Shown here: piece by piece, positions 53,385-64,000 of the stretch
Numbering within the stretch: the first letter of the stretch is position 1
How the letters are laid out: each line of letters starts with the position of its first letter
Origin: Lolium rigidum
Lineage: Eukaryota > Streptophyta > Magnoliopsida > Poales > Poaceae
Direction: 5' to 3'
NCBI RefSeq assembly: GCF_022539505.1
Contig: NC_061510.1
Location: 223,718,043 to 223,782,042, forward strand
Length of the DNA: 64,000 bases
Position numbers and translations under genes: made by a program
The notes under the pieces: model-generated
What the model saw: only the letters and a program-made list of their open reading frames with translations
Databases searched by the model: none
What the model was told of the DNA's origin: nothing

Positions 53385-56300
53385 GCAGAATCCTCACCGT
53401 TTCAAAGGCGGCAGTGGATCAAAAGAAAAAAGGAAGTAGCCGAGAAATTAGGGGTCAAAAATAACTCCAAGAAATGAAACTTTTATTGTTCGTAGAGGAT
53501 GACATGCGGGACCCATGAGCCAGCAGCTTACTCAACGTTTCAAAGGCGGCATGAGATCGGAAGAAAAAGGCAAGTGACCAAATATCAGGAGCCAAAAATA
53601 ATCCAAGAAATGAAACTTATTGTACATAGAGGATGACATGCGGGTCCCACTTTGCGGCGGCGGTTTCGGCGTTTCAAATGCGGTTTGAGATCAAAAGAAA
53701 AAGAAAGTAGCCAGAAATTAGGGGGTAAAAAAACTCCAAAAAAAGAAAGTTGATTGTACATAGAGGATGACATGCGGGTCCCATGAGTCGGCGGCTTACT
53801 CAACGTTTCCAAGGCGGCGAGGGATCAAAAGAAAAAGGAAATAGCCAAAAATCAGAGGTGAAAAAAAAACCAAGAAAAGAAATTTTATAGTACATAGAGG
53901 ATGACATGCGGGTCCCATGAGCCGGCGGGTTCCTCAACGTTTTCAAAGGCCGGTGGGGATCAAAAGAAAAAGGCAAATAGCCGGAAATTAGGGGTAAACA
54001 ATAAATCCAACAAAGGAAAGGTTTATTGTTCATAGATGCTTGACATGTGGGACCCATGAGCCAGCAGCGTCAAGGCAAGTGACCAAAAATCAGGGGTAAA
54101 AAAATCCAAGAAAAGAAACTTTATTGTACATAGAGGATGACATGTGGGTCCCATGAGCCAGCACCTTACTCAACGTTTCAGAGGTGGCTTGAGATCGAAA
54201 GAAAAAGGAAAGTGACCGAATATCAGGAGCTAAAAATAATCCAAGAAAGGAAACTTTTATTGTACATAGAGGTTGACATATGGGTCCCACTAATACAAGC
54301 TCTTTCGCTCGAAGATCTTGCAAGTTGATTGTACATAGAGGATGACATGCGGGCCCCATGTGCCGGCGGCTTACTCAATGTTTCCAAGGCGGCGAGTGGA
54401 TCAAAAGAAAAAGGAAATAGCCAAAATCGGAGGGTGAAAAATAAATCCAACAAAGGAGAGGTTTATTGTCCATGGAGGCCGACATCCGGGACCCACGAGC
54501 CGGCGGCGTCCTCTACGTTTAGAAGGCGGCCGGGGATCGAAAGAAAAAAGGCAAATAGCCAGAAATTAGGGGTACAAAATAACTCCAAGAAAGGAAGTGT
54601 TTCTTGTTCATAGAGGTCGACATGTGGGACCCATGAGCCAGCAAAGTCTTCAACGTTTCAAAGGCGGCGGGGATCAAAAGAAAAAGGAAGTAGCCGGAAA
54701 TTAGGGGTAAAAAATAACTCCAAGAAAGGAAACTTTTATTGTTCATAGAGGATGACATGCGGGACCCATGCTCCGGCGGCTTCCTCAACGTTTCAAAGGC
54801 GGCATGAGATCGAAAGAAAAAGGCAAGTGACCAAATATCGGGACCCGAAAATAATCGAAGAAAGAAATTTTATTGTACATAGAGGATGACATGCGGGACC
54901 CATTTAGCGACGGCGGTCTCAACGTTTCCAAGGCGGCACGGGATCAAAAGAAAAAGGAAGTAGCCAGAAATTAGGGTTCAAAAATAACTCCAAGAAAGGA
55001 AACTTTTATTGTTCGTAGAGGATGACATGCGGGACCCATGAGCCGGCGGCTTACTCAACGTTTCAAAGGCGGCATGAGATCGAAAGAAAAAGGCAAGTGA
55101 CAAAATATCGGGAGACAAAGATAATCCAAGAAAAGAAAACTTTATTGTACATAGAGGATGACATGCGGGTCCCATTTAGCGACGGCGGTCTCAACGTTTC
55201 AAATGCGGCTTGAGATCAAAAGAAAAAGAAAGTAGCCGAGAAATTAGGGGGTAAAAAAAACTCCAAGAAAGGAAAGTTTTATCGATGAGCCAGCGGAGTC
55301 CTCAACGTTTCAAAGGCGGCGGGGGATCAAAAGAAAAAGGAAATAGCCGAAAATGAGAGGGTGAAAAAAAAACCAAGAAAATGAACTTTTATAGTACATA
55401 GAGGATGACATGTGGGTCCCATGAGCCAGCAGGTTTTTCAACGTTTCAAACGTGGCATGAGATCGAAAGAAAAAGGCAAGTGACCAAATATCGGGATCCA
55501 AAAATAATTCAAGAAAAGAAACTTGATTGTACATAGAGTATGACATGCGGGTCCCATTTAGCGGCAGCGGTATCACCGTTTGAGAGGCGGCAGGGGATCG
55601 AAAGAAAAAGGCAAGTGACCAAATATGAGGTGCCAAAAAAAATCGAAGAAAAGAAAGTTTTATTGTACATAGAGGATGACATGCGGGTCCCATGAGCCAG
55701 CAGGTTTTTCAACGTTTCAAACGTGGCATGAGATCGAAAGAAAAAGGCAAGTGACCAAATATCAGGAGCCAAATATAATCTAAGAAAAGAAATTTTACTG
55801 TACATAGAGGATGACATGCGGGTCCCATTTTGCAGCGAGCGGTCTCACCGTTTGAGAGGCGGCACGGAACCAAAAGAAAAATGAAGTAGCCGGAAATCGG
55901 GGGTGAAAAAAATCCAAGAAGAAAGATTTCAATTGGGCTGCATCCGGACATCCGGGCCTTCGAACTATCCTGCTTGGCCTTTTGACTCGTACAATTTCAG
56001 CCCACTCCAAAACAGGAAAGTTCCGAATTTTCTAAAAAAACAGGAAAGTCCTATGCTTCGCAAAGACAAAAAAACAAGGAGATTCAACATATAAGTTTGT
56101 TTATGTAAAAATAAAGATTTAATTATCCGTTTGAAATAGCTCAGAGCGCAATACATTGTTTATTGTACTGCAAAATAATCAAGATATCATATGTTTCTTG
56201 TACGGGAGGCTGACATCGGGGACCCATGAGCCAACGAGCGTCGTCAACGTTTTAAAGGCGGCGGGGGATGGAAAGAAAAAATAAACCAAAAATCTGTTGG

Positions 56301-58690
56301 TAAAAAATCCAAGAAAAGAAACATTTTCGTTACGAGAGGATGACATGCGGGACCCATGAGGCGGCGGCATCCTCGGCGTTTATTGTTCATAGAGGTTGAC
56401 ATGTGGGACCCGTGAGCCGGCGGCGTCCTCAACGTTTTAAAGGCTGCGAGGTGATCGAAAGAAAAAATAAGCCAAAAATCGTTTGGTCAACAAAATCCAA
56501 GAAAATAAACATTTACCGTTACGAGAGGATGACATGCGGGACCCATGAGGCAGCAGCATCCTCAACGATTCCAAGGCGGCCGGGAAATATCCAGAAATTA
56601 ATTAGGGGTTCAAAATAAATCCATCAAAGGAAACTTTTATTGTTCATAGAGGATGACATGTGGGACCGACCTGCCAACAGCGTCCTCATCGTTTCAGAGG
56701 GGGGAGGAGATCAAAAGAAAAAGGCAAATAGCCAGAAATTAGGGGTAAAAAATAACTCCAAGAAAGGAAACTTTTATTGTTCGTAGAGGATGACATGCGG
56801 GACCCATGAGCCAGCAGCTTACTCAACGTTTCAAAGGCGGCATGAGATCGAAAGAAAAAGGCAAGTGACATAATATCGGGAGCCAAAGATAATCCAAGAA
56901 AAGAAACTTTATTGTACGTAGAGGATGACATGCGGGTCCCATTTAGCGACGGCGGTCTCAACGTTTCAAATGCGGCTTGAGATCAAAAGAAAAAGAAAGT
57001 TGATTGTACATAGAGGATGACATGCGGGTCCCATGAGTCGGCAGCTTACCCAACGTTTCCAAGGCGGCGGGGGATCAAAAGAAAAAGGAAATAGCCAAAA
57101 ATCAGAGGGTGAAAAAAAATAAAGAAAATAAACATTTATAGCACATAGAGGATGACATGCGGGTCCCATGAGCCGGCGGGTTCCTCAACGTTTCAAACGT
57201 GGCATGAGATCGAAAGAAAAAGGCAAGTGACCAAATATGAGGAGCCAAAAATAATTCAAGAAAAGAAAGTTTTATAGTACATAGAGGATGACATGCGGGT
57301 CCCATTTAGCTGCGGTATCACCGTTTGAGAGGCGGCAGGGGATCAAAAGAAAAAAGAAATTGCCAAAAATCAGAGGGTGAAAAAAAACCAAGAAAATGAA
57401 CTTTTATAGTACATAGAGGATGACATGCGGGTCCCATGAGCCTGCGGGTTCCTCAACGTTTCAAACGTGGCATGAGATCGAAAGAAAAAGGCAAGTGAAA
57501 AAATATCGGGAGCCAAAAATAATTCAAGAAAAGAAAGTTTTATAGTACATAGAGGATGACATGCGGGTCCCATTTAGCGAGCAGCGGTATCACCGTTTGA
57601 GAGGCGGCAGGGGATCGAAAGAAAAAGGCAAGTGAAAAAATATGAGGAGCCAAAAATAATTCAAGAAAAGAAAGTTTTATAGTACATAGAGGATGACATG
57701 CGGGTCCCATTTAGCAGCAGCGGTATCACCGTTTGAGAGGCGGCAGGGGATCAAAAGAAAAAAGAAATTGCCAAAAATCAGAGGGTGAAAAAAAACCAAG
57801 AAAATAAACTTTTATAGTACATAGAGGATGACATGCGGGTCCCATGAGCCTGCGGGTTCCTCAACGTTTCAAACGTGGCATGAGATCGAAAGAAAAAGGT
57901 AAGTGACCAAATATGAGGTGCCAAAAATAATTCAAGAAAAGAAAGTTTTATAGTACATAGAGGATGACATGCGGGTCCCATTTAGCGACAGCGGTATCAC
58001 CGTTTGAGAGGCGGCGGGGGATCGAAAGAAAAAGGCAAGTGACCAAATATGAGGTGCCAAAAATAATTCAAGAAAAGAAAGTTTTATAGTACATAGAGGA
58101 TGACATGCGGGTCCCATTTAGCAGCGGCGGTATCACCGTTTGAGAGGCGGCGGGGATCGAAAGAAAAAGGCAAGTGACCAAATTTGAGGTGCCAAAAATA
58201 ATTCCAAGAAAAGAAAGTTTTATAGTACATAGAGGATGACATGCGGGTCCCATTTAGCAGCAGCGGTATCACCGTTTGAGAGGCGGCGGGGGATCGAAAG
58301 AAAAAGGTAAGTGACCAAATATGAGGTGCCAAAAATAATTCAAGAAAAGAAAGTTTTATAGTACATAGAGGATGACATGCGGGTCCCAGTTAGCGACGGC
58401 GGTATCACCGTTTGAGAGGCGGCGGGGGATCGAAAGAAAAAGGCAAGTGACCAAATTTGAGGTGCCAAAAAAACTCCAAGAAAAGAAAGTTGATTGCACA
58501 TAGAGGATGACATGCGGGTCCCATTTAGCAGCAGCGGTCTCAACGTTTCCAAGGCGGCAAGGGATCAAAAGAAAAAGGAAGTAGCCAGAAATCGGGGGTC
58601 AAAAAAATCCAAGAATAGAAAGAATTTTGGTTCATAGAGGATGACATGCGGGACCCATGATCCTGCATCGTAAACGGCTCGATCGGAGAA
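53385..58690. repeat. Satellite-like tandem array, about 39 units of roughly 135 bp
   Basis: Each unit holds CATAGAGGATGACATGCGGG followed by (T/A)CCCA, then CAACGTTTCAAA or CACCGTTTGAGA, GGCGGC, GATC(A/G)AAAGAAAAAGGCAA and GTGACCAAATAT. Spacing is about 130-140 bp, with a few short units (for example 54265-54333). The right half (57100-58500) is more homogeneous than the left. About 270 bases of unrelated sequence (55925-56195) interrupt it. Such arrays are usual subterminal regions of Triticeae CACTA elements. Confidence 0.85.
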
Positions 58691-58995
58691 CGTTGAACGA
58701 GATGGCGCGATCGAGAAAAAAAACAATGCCGGAGAGGCTGCCATCCGGGCCCTACATCCCTCGGCGGTGCGGATTTGCGTTGACTCGGCCGGCGAACCCG
58801 AGATTTCGAGATGCACCACGTCCCGGGCCACCATACGCGACGTTTTGGCCGCTTTCGTCGGGCTAGGTGGCCTCAAAAACGAGAAAAAAAAGTTTTGACA
58901 TGCACCACGGAGGGACCAAAAATCGTCGGCCATGGTACACCAGCAACCACGGCGCGACTTCAACTTCGTCGGCCATGGCAACTTTTCTTGTAGTG
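53385..58995. mobile_element. CACTA transposon, right end and subterminal array
   Basis: The right terminus is TTTCTTGTAGTG (ending 58995), the complement of CACTACAAGAAA. Just inside are paired segments, TCGTCGGCCATGG at 58924 and again at 58967, and the tandem array. No transposase and no left CACTA end were found. The sequence right of 58995 matches retroelement copy 1 (12078 onward) across the insertion point, so the CACTA is inserted in such an element; the left half of that element is missing. Confidence 0.75.
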
Positions 58996-61172
58996 TTTGT
59001 GACACTTGGTTGAAACCTATGTTATGCAATGATAATCCATGTAAATCCAAGCTAATTAGGACAAGGTGCGAGCACTATTGGTATTCTATGCATGAGGCTT
59101 GCAACTTATAGGATGTCTTATGCATAACACATATGAATTATTACTACCGTTGACAAAATTGTTTCTATGTTTTCAAAATAAAAGCTCTAGCACAAAAATA
59201 GCAATCCATGCTTCCCTCTGCGAAGGGCCATTTTTTTACTTTATGTTGAGTCAGTTTACCTACTTCTTTCTATCTTAGAAGCAAACACTTGTGTCAACTG
59301 TGTGCATTGATTCCTACATACTTGCTTATTTGCATTCATCATATTACTTTGTGTTGACAATTATCCATGAGATATACATGTTGAAGTTGAAAGCAAACTG
59401 CTGAAACTTATATCTTCCTTTGTGTTGCTTCAAAACTTTCTACTAAGAATCTATTGCTTTATGAGTTAACTCCTATGCAAGTCTTATTGATGATTGTCTT
59501 GAAAGTACTATTCATGAAAAATCTTTGCTATATGATTCAGTTGTTTAGTCATTATCTTTACCATTGCTTTGAATCACTTCATTCATCTCATATGCTTTAC
59601 AATAGTATTGATCAAGATTATGATAGTAGCATGTCACTTCAGAAATTATCCTTGTTATCGTTTACCTACTCGAGGGCGAGTAGGAACTAAGCTTGGGGAT
59701 GCTTGATACGTCTCCAACGTATCTATAATTTCTGATGTTCCATGCTAGTTTTATGACAATACCTACATGTTTTGCTCACACTTTATAATGATTTTATGCA
59801 TTTTCCGGAACTAACCTATTAACAAGATGCCGTAGTGCCGGTTCTCGTTTTACGTTGTTTTTGGTTCCGGAAAGGCTGTTCGGGCAATATTCTCGGAATT
59901 GGACGAAACAAAAGCCCACGATCTTATATTTCACGGAAGGTTCCAGAAGTCCGAAGGGGAGACGAGGAAGGGCAGGAGGGGACCCACACCATATGGCGGA
60001 ACGGGTGGCCCCTGGCCGCTCCAGCCTATGGGGAGGGAGCCCCCTGGCCCCTCCGACTCCGCCTCTTCGCCTATATAACCCCTCGTGACCTAAAAACTCG
60101 ATACCGATTGACGAAACTCCAAAAATACTCCAGGGACGCCGCCGCCATCGTGAAACTCCATTTTGGGGGACAGAAGTCTCTGTTCCGGCACGCCGCCGGG
60201 ACGGGGAATTGCCCCCGGAGTCATCTCCATCGACACCACCGCCACCTTCATCATCATTGCTGTCTCCCATGATGAGGAGGGAGTAGTTCTCCCCCGAGGC
60301 TGAGGGCTCTACCGGTAGCTATGTGGTTCATCTCTCTCCCATGTGATCTTTATGTGATCATGAGCTTTGTATCACTATTAATCTATGTGCTACTCTAGTG
60401 ATGTTATTAAAGTAGTCTATTCCTCCTCCATGATGTAATGTTGACGAGTGTGTGCATCATGTAGTACTTGGCGTAGGTTATGATTGTAATCTCTTGTAGA
60501 TTATGAAGTTAACTATTACTATGATAGTATTGATGCGATCTATTCCCCCTTTCATAGCTATTGTTGACAGTGTGTATGTTATGTTAGTACTCGGTCTAAA
60601 TTGCAACGGTCTATTATGCACTCTAGAGGTTATTTAAATATGAACTCCCGATGTTGTGGAGCTTGTTTACTCCGGCTTGAGGTGTGCTTTTGTAGCCCTA
60701 CACAATGAATGGTGTTTGTTATCCAACAAGAGAGTGTTTAAAAGTAGCATTTATTTATTCAGTTATGTGATCATTGTTGAGAGTGTCCACTAGTGAAAGT
60801 ATGATCCCTAGGCCTTGTTTGTAAGCATTGAAACACCGTTTCCAACACGTTCTACTACATGTTTGCTTGGTGCCATTTTTATTTCAGATTGCAATTACTA
60901 CTTACAATCATCCATATTACTTGTATTTCACTATCTCTTCGCCGAACTAGTGCACCTATACATCTGACAAGTGTATTAGGTGTGTTGGGGACACAAGAGA
61001 CTTCTTGTATCTTAATTGCGGGGTTGCTTGAGAGGGATATCTTTGACCTCTACCTCCCTGAGTTCGATAAACCTTGGGTGATTCACTTAAGGGAAACTTG
61101 CTGCTGTTCTACAAACCTCTGCTCTTGGAGGCCCAACACTGTCTACAGGAATAGAAGCGTGCGTAGACATCA
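58996..61172 (+). mobile_element. 3' part of an LTR element related to copies 1 and 2
   Basis: 58996-59703 matches the last 650 internal bases of copy 1 (12078-12768), with the polypurine tract AACTAAGCTTGGGGATGCT at its end. Then a 3' LTR (59704-61172) follows. The 5' half was removed or separated by the CACTA element. It is a different family from copies 1 and 2: the LTR is shorter and diverged, beginning TGATACGTCTCCAACGTATC. Confidence 0.8.
59704..61172 (+). repeat. 3' LTR, 1.47 kb, WHAM-like
   Basis: Ends TGATACGTC and GTAGACATCA. It contains a degenerate version of the GC palindrome (59989-60031) and a TATATAA box at 60072-60078. It is followed by GGCCC, and the interrupted sequence resembles an Angela-type LTR at a GGGCCC site, so GGCCC is the likely target duplication. 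Confidence 0.8.
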
Positions 61173-62440
61173 GGCCCTCTCGGTGGAATGTCGTCTAATT
61201 AGCTTGCAAGCATATGAATGGTTCATAAGAGACCACATACCACGGTACGAGTAAAGAGTACTTGTCAGGAGACGAGGTTGAACAAGGTATAGAGATACTG
61301 AAGATCAAACCTCGGACACGTAAAATATCGCGTGACAAAGGGAATCGGTATCGTATGTGAATGGTTCATTCGATCACTATGTCATCGTTGAATATGTGGG
61401 AGCCATTATGGATCTCCAGATCCCGCTATTGGTTATTGGTCGGAGGGAGGTCTCAACCATGTCTACATAGTTCGCGAACCGTAGGGTGACACACTTAAGG
61501 TTTGATGTCGTTTAAGTAGATATGGAATATGGAATGGAGTTCGAAGTTTTGTTCGGAGTCTCGGATGGGATCCGAGGACATCACGAGGAGTTCCGGAATG
61601 GTCCGGAGAATAAGATTCATATATAGGAAGTCATTTTATAAGTTTGAAAATGATCCGGTGCATTTATGGAAGGTTCTAGAAGGTTCTAGAAAAGTCCGGA
61701 AGAAATCACTATGGAAGGCGGAGTCCCGGAGGGACTCCACCTAGCATGGCCGGCCAAACCTAAGGGGGTGGAGTCCCAAGTGGACTCCACCAAGGTGGCC
61801 GGCCACCCCCCTCCAAGGAAAGGTGGGAATCCCACCTTGAGTGGGAGTCCCACCTTGGGTAGGTTTCCCTACACATGGAAGGTTTTGGGTTGGGGTCTTA
61901 TTCGAAGACTTGTAGTCCAACACTTGGGGTTTCCACCTATATAATGAGGAGCAAGGGGAGGGGGCCGGCCACACCAAGCCCTAGTTGGCCGCACCCCTAT
62001 AGTGGTCGGCGCCCCCTCTCCCAAACCCTAGCCGCCCCTCCTCCACCACCTCTCCCGCATACGCTTAGCGAAGCTCCGCCGGAGATCTCCATCGACACCG
62101 CCACCACGCCGTCGTGTCTGCCGGGATTCCAAGGAGGATCTACTACTTCCGCTGCCCGCTGGAACGGGGAGAAGGACGTCGTCTTCATCAACACCGAACG
62201 TGTGATCGAGTACGGAGGTGCTGCACGATTGTGGCACCGTCAAGATCTTCTACGCGCTTTTGAAAGCTGCAAGTGATCATCTTCTGCAACAACGAGATCT
62301 AATCTCGTAGGCTTTGGAAATCTTCAAGGGTTAGTCTCGTTCATCCCCTCGTTGCTACCATCTTCTAGATTGCATCTTGGCTTGGATTGCGTTCTCGCGG
62401 TAGGAATTTTTTTGTTTTCTATGCTACGAATCCCTACAGA
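61173..62440 (+). repeat. Angela/BARE-like copia LTR, left part missing
   Basis: The order of recognisable segments is ACGAGTAAAGAG, GTTGAACAAGGTAT, CAGATCCCGCT, GTTGGTTATTGGTCGGAG, GTCTACATAG, GAGGAGTTCCGGAATGGTCC, and at the end TTGTTTTCTATGCTACGAAT followed by CCCTACA. That order is typical of wheat Angela/BARE/WIS LTRs. It is cut on the left by the WHAM-like LTR. No tRNA-Met primer site follows, so it is a solo or 3' LTR. Confidence 0.65.
61721..61945 (+). promoter_or_regulatory. LTR promoter region with hairpins and TATA box
   Basis: Inverted repeats GAGTCCCGGAGGGACTC (61721-61737) and GGTGGAGTCC/GGACTCCACC (61767-61791) and related GGGAGTCCCACC strings precede TATATAAT at 61938-61945. 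Confidence 0.6.
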
Positions 62441-62726
62441 TGGGACCACAAATGTCTCCTTGAATTCGTTCAAGAAATTGAAGTGGTTCAGCTTGTATCT
62501 TGAGGTGCGAAGGCCTTAGAATAAGCTTTCCCGTGGCACATGATGTGCACACAAAATCTGATGACTGAGGAAATTTGGACTCATGCAAATTGTGACCAAT
62601 GGAATTGCTAGTAATCTTCCTCATCATCCCGATGCCGGTATGGCCTAGGCGATCATGCCAGGTTTGGAATGCGTCAATGCTGTCCACAACTGGCGCGTGG
62701 TTGACGAGGGAGGAAATCCCTGTGTA
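62441..62726 (-). pseudogene. Copia pol fragment: GAG-pre-integrase zinc finger
   Basis: On the minus strand one frame reads ISSLVNHAPVVDSIDAFQTW, HDRLGHTGIGMMRKITSNSI, FVCTSCATGKLILRPSHLKI and RIQGDICGPI. This is the HHCC-type domain preceding integrase in copia polyproteins (HDRLGH with CTSC). It ends at the Angela-like LTR on the left. On the right it runs directly into a gypsy-type primer site, with no leader in between. Confidence 0.8.
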
Positions 62727-62738
62727 GAAGCTTTTCGT

Positions 62739-62756
62739 TCCCCGGCAACGGCGCCA
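62739..62756 (-). other. Primer binding site, tRNA-Asp type, copy 3
   Basis: Inverted TGGCGCCGTTGCCGGGGA, perfect, separated from the LTR by 10 bases as in copy 1. Confidence 0.85.
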
Positions 62757-62766
62757 GAAAATAGCT

Positions 62767-64000
62767 TGATGTCTACGGGAGCTTCTATTCTTGTAGACGG
62801 TGTTGGGCCTCCAAGAGCGAGAGGTTTGTAGAACAGCGGCGAGTTTTCCCTTAAGTGGATCACCCAAGGTTTATCGAACTCGGGGAGGAAGAGGTCAAAG
62901 ATATCCCTCTCATGCAACCCTGCAACCACAAAGCAAGAAGTCTCTTGTGTCCCCAACACACCTAATAGGTGCACTAGTTCGGAGAAGAGATAGTGAAATA
63001 CAGGTGGTATGAATATATATGAGCGAGTAGTAACGTAGCGGTAGTAACACGATAAAACGAGTAAACAAGCGGCGATAGCGATATTTAGGAACAAGGCCTA
63101 GGGATCATACTTTCACTAGTGGACACTCTCAACATTGATCACATAACAGAATAGATAAATGCATACTCTACACTCTCTTGTTGGATGATGAACACCATTG
63201 CGTAGGATTACACGAACCCTCAATGCCGGAGTTAACAAGCTCCACAATTCAATGTTCATATTTAAATAACCTTAGAGTGCATGAAAGATCAACACGACTA
63301 AACCAAGTACTAACATAGCATGCACACTTGTCACCTTCACACCATGTAGGAGGAATAGATCACATCAATACCATCATAGCAATAGTTAACTTCATAATCT
63401 ACAAGAGATCACAATCATAGCCTACGCCAAGTACTAACACGGATGCACACACTTGTCACCATTACACCGTGCGGGAGGAATAAAACTACTTTAATAACAT
63501 CACTAGAGTAGCACATAGATAAATTGTGATACAAAACACATTGCAATCATAAAGAGATATAAATAAGCACTTCACTACGCCATTCATAACGGTGAATAAG
63601 TATTCTGTGAAATATAGCCTAAGAGACCCACACGGTGCACACACTTGTCACCTTTACACACGTGGGACAAGGAGTCTCCGGAGATCACATAAGTAAAACC
63701 CACTTGACTAGCATAATGACATCTAGATTACAAGCATCATCATATGAATCTCAATCATGTAAGGCAGCTCATGAGATTATTGTATTAAAGCACATACGAG
63801 AGAGATGAACCACATAGCTACCGGTACAGCCCCGAGCCTCGATGGAGAACTACTCCCTCCTCATGGGAGACAGCAGCGTTGATGAATATGGCGGTGGTGT
63901 TGATGGAGAAGCCTTCCGGGGGCACTTCCCCGTCCCGGCGGCGTGCCGGAACAGAGACTCCTGTCCCCCAGATCATGGCTTCGCGATGGCGGCGGCTCTG
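62767..64000 (-). repeat. 5' LTR of a third copy of the 7592 family, runs off the window
   Basis: It begins TGATGTCTACGG and matches 16819-18050 and 22015-23250 closely. The primer site on its left shows it is a 5' LTR in minus orientation. The window ends before its promoter region. Confidence 0.9.

Noticed and set aside
53461..58568. Many minus-strand ORFs of 60-127 codons with the same theme (MGPACHPLCTIK, FFLSFDP)
   Set aside because: They are the satellite-like repeat unit read in the minus frames. Same peptide, no conservation beyond the DNA repeat, and no gene context.
53385..58690. Regularly spaced repeats considered as a CRISPR-like array
   Set aside because: Units are 135 bp with no unique spacers, in a plant transposon with a CACTA terminus.
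1..64000. A defence, biosynthetic or other multi-gene host system
   Set aside because: No cluster of non-transposon genes is present. The novelty here is in transposon structure.

Overview
This window looks like intergenic DNA from a large-genome cool-season grass. The best guess is Triticeae (wheat, barley, rye or Aegilops). That rests on the style of the LTR families (LTRs opening TGATACGTC, a tRNA-Asp primer site, an Angela/BARE-like copia LTR), on Stowaway and Tourist MITEs, and on a CACTA end flanked by satellite-like repeats. I see no ordinary single-copy host gene. Nearly everything is transposable elements nested in one another, plus gene fragments carried by them.

Layout. (1) 1-7240: a degenerate Tat-lineage gypsy unit. 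Its sense strand holds a frameshifted gag-protease and a stub of pol. Where RT, RNase H and integrase should be there is an antisense, apparently spliced plant-mobile-domain (PMD) gene. The unit is peppered with the hexamer GCCGAT. (2) 7261-7591: a scrap of another gypsy pol tail, cut by a 6.9 kb LTR element (7592-14479, + strand) that has only a 245-aa ORF and no gag-pol. It ends at a 100-base assembly gap. (3) 14580-16477: a decayed antisense gag with zinc knuckles. (4) 16478-27502: a minus-strand LTR element whose left LTR is split by a second 6.9 kb copy of the family in (2), now in minus orientation (16819-23718) with a perfect GTGTT target duplication.

(5) 27702-51200: a cluster of at least six Helitron-like units, mostly in minus orientation and several abutting end to end. 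The leftmost carries a broken but nearly full RepHel gene (Rep nuclease plus Pif1-type helicase). A 1.5 kb plus-strand unit at 42462-43987 shares both its termini. The cluster carries captured fragments (AP2/ERF domain, sterol methyltransferase, unidentified exons), three MITEs, and a 1.68 kb TIR element (44247-45927) with a 38-bp perfect inverted repeat, a TTA target duplication and its own gene with a TATA box.

(6) 52225-52836: an intact 203-aa AP2-domain ORF. (7) 53385-58995: about 39 units of a roughly 135-bp repeat leading to a CACTA right terminus. (8) 58996-64000: the 3' part of an LTR element, an Angela-like LTR, a copia pol scrap, and the 5' LTR and primer site of a third minus-strand copy of the family in (2), running off the window.

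The most interesting parts are the Helitron cluster (shared-end partner pair, exact abutments, a triplicated 5' end, a palindromic tail-to-tail junction), the gene-bearing 38-bp TIR element, and the gypsy unit that swapped pol for an antisense PMD gene. All family names are from recognition of motifs by eye; no database search was run.
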